Assembly: GCF_000002995.4 (NCBI RefSeq)
Contig: NW_025062325.1
Location: forward strand, 1-25,669
Direction: 5' to 3'
Length of the DNA stretch: 25,669 nt
Source of the DNA: Brugia malayi
Taxonomy: Eukaryota > Nematoda > Chromadorea > Rhabditida > Onchocercidae
A model generated the notes under the pieces. That model was not told the origin of the DNA. It did no database searches and was given only the letters and a program-made list of their open reading frames with translations. Shown in pieces: positions 25,156 to 25,669 of the stretch; position 1 is the stretch's first letter, and the number at the start of each line of letters is the position of its first letter. The position numbers and the translations under genes were made by a program.

Positions 25156-25286
25156 TGGTTCTAATTATCATTTTTAATTTTAATTTAGTGCCAAAACTGC
25201 AAAAAATAAGCAATATTTTGAAGTCAATTCATTTTATGTTATATGCATTGCACAGGGCGGTCATATATGGTGTGGCCATTTTATAG
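25156..25286. repeat. Edge haplotype, copy 2 (rewritten box)
   Basis: A 131-bp block matching 22,881-23,009 except for small indels: aaaaaataagc (+1), tcattttatg (+2) and gcacaggg for gcaccaggg (-1). Box-to-box distance between the two copies is 2,278 bp, seven monomers. Shared multi-site changes imply common descent by duplication or conversion, not independent mutation. Confidence 0.85.
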
Positions 25287-25570
25287 TTTAAATATTAAAA
25301 TACGCTTTTTTAATTAAGTTTTACCGCATAAATTGTCAGCAAATTTAATAAAACTTTCAATTAATCATGGTTTTAATTCAATTTAAGGTTCAAAATTAAA
25401 TTTAATTTCAAATTTAAATTTTGAATTTTTTAAAAATTTTAAATTTGTGAATAGTTTTCTTACATTTAACAGGAAAATTGGTCCTAAATTATCATTTTTA
25501 TTTTAATTAAGTGCCAAAACTGCAAATAGCAAATATTTTGAAGCTAATTCATTATGTTGTATGCATTGCA

Positions 25571-25669
25571 GCAGAGCGGACAAATATGGTGTGGTCATTT
25601 CATAGTTTAAATATTAAAATACGCTTTTTTAATAAGTTTTACGCAAAAATTCGTCAGCAAATTAATAAA
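25571..25669. repeat. Partial last monomer
   Basis: Begins with tgcattgcagcagagcgga (one g missing), followed by aaatatggtgtggtc, then the conserved domain with taataag for taattaag, cut by the window end in aaattaataaa. It carries the edge-type variants tgcattgc and tatggtgtgg but a near-normal box, so it is intermediate between core and edge haplotypes. The array continues beyond the window. Confidence 0.85.

Larger units (their letters stand above)
1..25669. repeat. Satellite DNA array, ~325-bp monomer, 79 landmark copies
   Basis: Head-to-tail array filling the window, all copies in one orientation, cut at both window edges. I used the GC-rich landmark gcagagcggg (or its aligned equivalent) as monomer start: 22, 367, 693, 1028, 1345, 1668, 2011, 2347, 2686, 3025, 3352, 3668, 4005, 4343, 4655, 4992, 5326, 5649, 5991, 6310, 6632, 6974, 7297, 7639, 7963, 8303, 8626, 8965, 9288, 9610, 9933, 10269, 10591, 10915, 11238, 11561, 11883, 12218, 12541, 12867, 13198, 13521, 13859, 14182, 14507, 14830, 15153, 15480, 15815, 16139, 16475, 16798, 17121, 17443, 17766, 18089, 18418, 18756, 19078, 19401, 19726, 20050, 20373, 20715, 21038, 21363, 21686, 22008, 22331, 22653, 22975, 23305, 23629, 23964, 24285, 24608, 24935, 25253, 25571. 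Spacings run from 312 to 345 bp, commonest 322-324. No gene, RNA gene or mobile element interrupts it. Family unrecognised; eukaryotic heterochromatic satellite is inferred from array size and lack of coding capacity. Confidence 0.97.
22653..25669. repeat. Right block: diverging satellite copies with rewritten boxes
   Basis: Nine full copies plus a partial one at the edge. Unlike the left block, changes here include real substitutions and block replacements: the GC-rich box is altered at 22,975, 24,285, 24,935 and 25,253, a 7-bp deletion removes one end of the inverted repeat near 23,800, and cgcataaa replaces cgcaaaaa in several copies. Divergence rises toward the right end. Known satellite behaviour is that array margins escape homogenisation and diverge, so this may be close to the true right edge; no flanking unique DNA is reached. 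Confidence 0.75.

Noticed and set aside
1..25669. CRISPR array
   Set aside because: Units are ~325 bp and identical throughout, with no short repeat separated by unique spacers.
22881..25669. Transposon insertion causing the altered boxes
   Set aside because: Altered copies keep monomer length close to normal, with no target-site duplication, terminal repeats or foreign sequence.

Overview
The whole window is one uninterrupted tandem satellite array. A single AT-rich monomer, usually about 323 or 335-345 bp long, repeats head to tail on the same strand from base 1 to base 25,669. I located 79 copies of its one GC-rich landmark (reading gcagagcggg in normal copies). The first is at 22 and the last at 25,571, giving a mean spacing of about 327.6 bp. 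A hand count on a consensus short monomer gives about 22% GC. I see no protein-coding gene, RNA gene, transposon, CRISPR array or unique-sequence island. The only open frames are short repeat-derived frames of about 62 codons.

A 25 kb noncoding satellite with ~325 bp monomers, near-identical central copies and nested higher-order patterns points to constitutive heterochromatin of a eukaryote (pericentromeric, centromeric, subtelomeric or sex-chromosome). The strong AT bias fits many insects, nematodes, flatworms and some protists. I do not recognise the monomer and cannot name the species.

Layout. (1) 1 to about 5,300: the same monomer with many one-base length differences in A, T and G runs, and mostly long-form copies. 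(2) 6,632-9,287: four successive long-short pairs, a dimeric higher-order repeat of about 664 bp. (3) 9,288 to about 22,650: a very uniform core of short copies, with a long copy about every five to seven monomers. (4) 22,653-25,669: a diverging right block where the GC-rich box is rewritten, lost or rearranged in four of nine copies.

Monomer anatomy, starting at the box: a GC-rich box (about 40 bp with flanks), a nearly invariant domain of about 125 bp ending in a 37-bp inverted repeat, a variable A/T hinge that sets monomer length, and a moderately conserved distal domain. Long copies carry an 11-bp direct repeat in the hinge and usually linked single-base variants downstream, so there are real subfamilies. 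The patterns fit unequal exchange and gene conversion. Left-flank noise may partly be assembly error.
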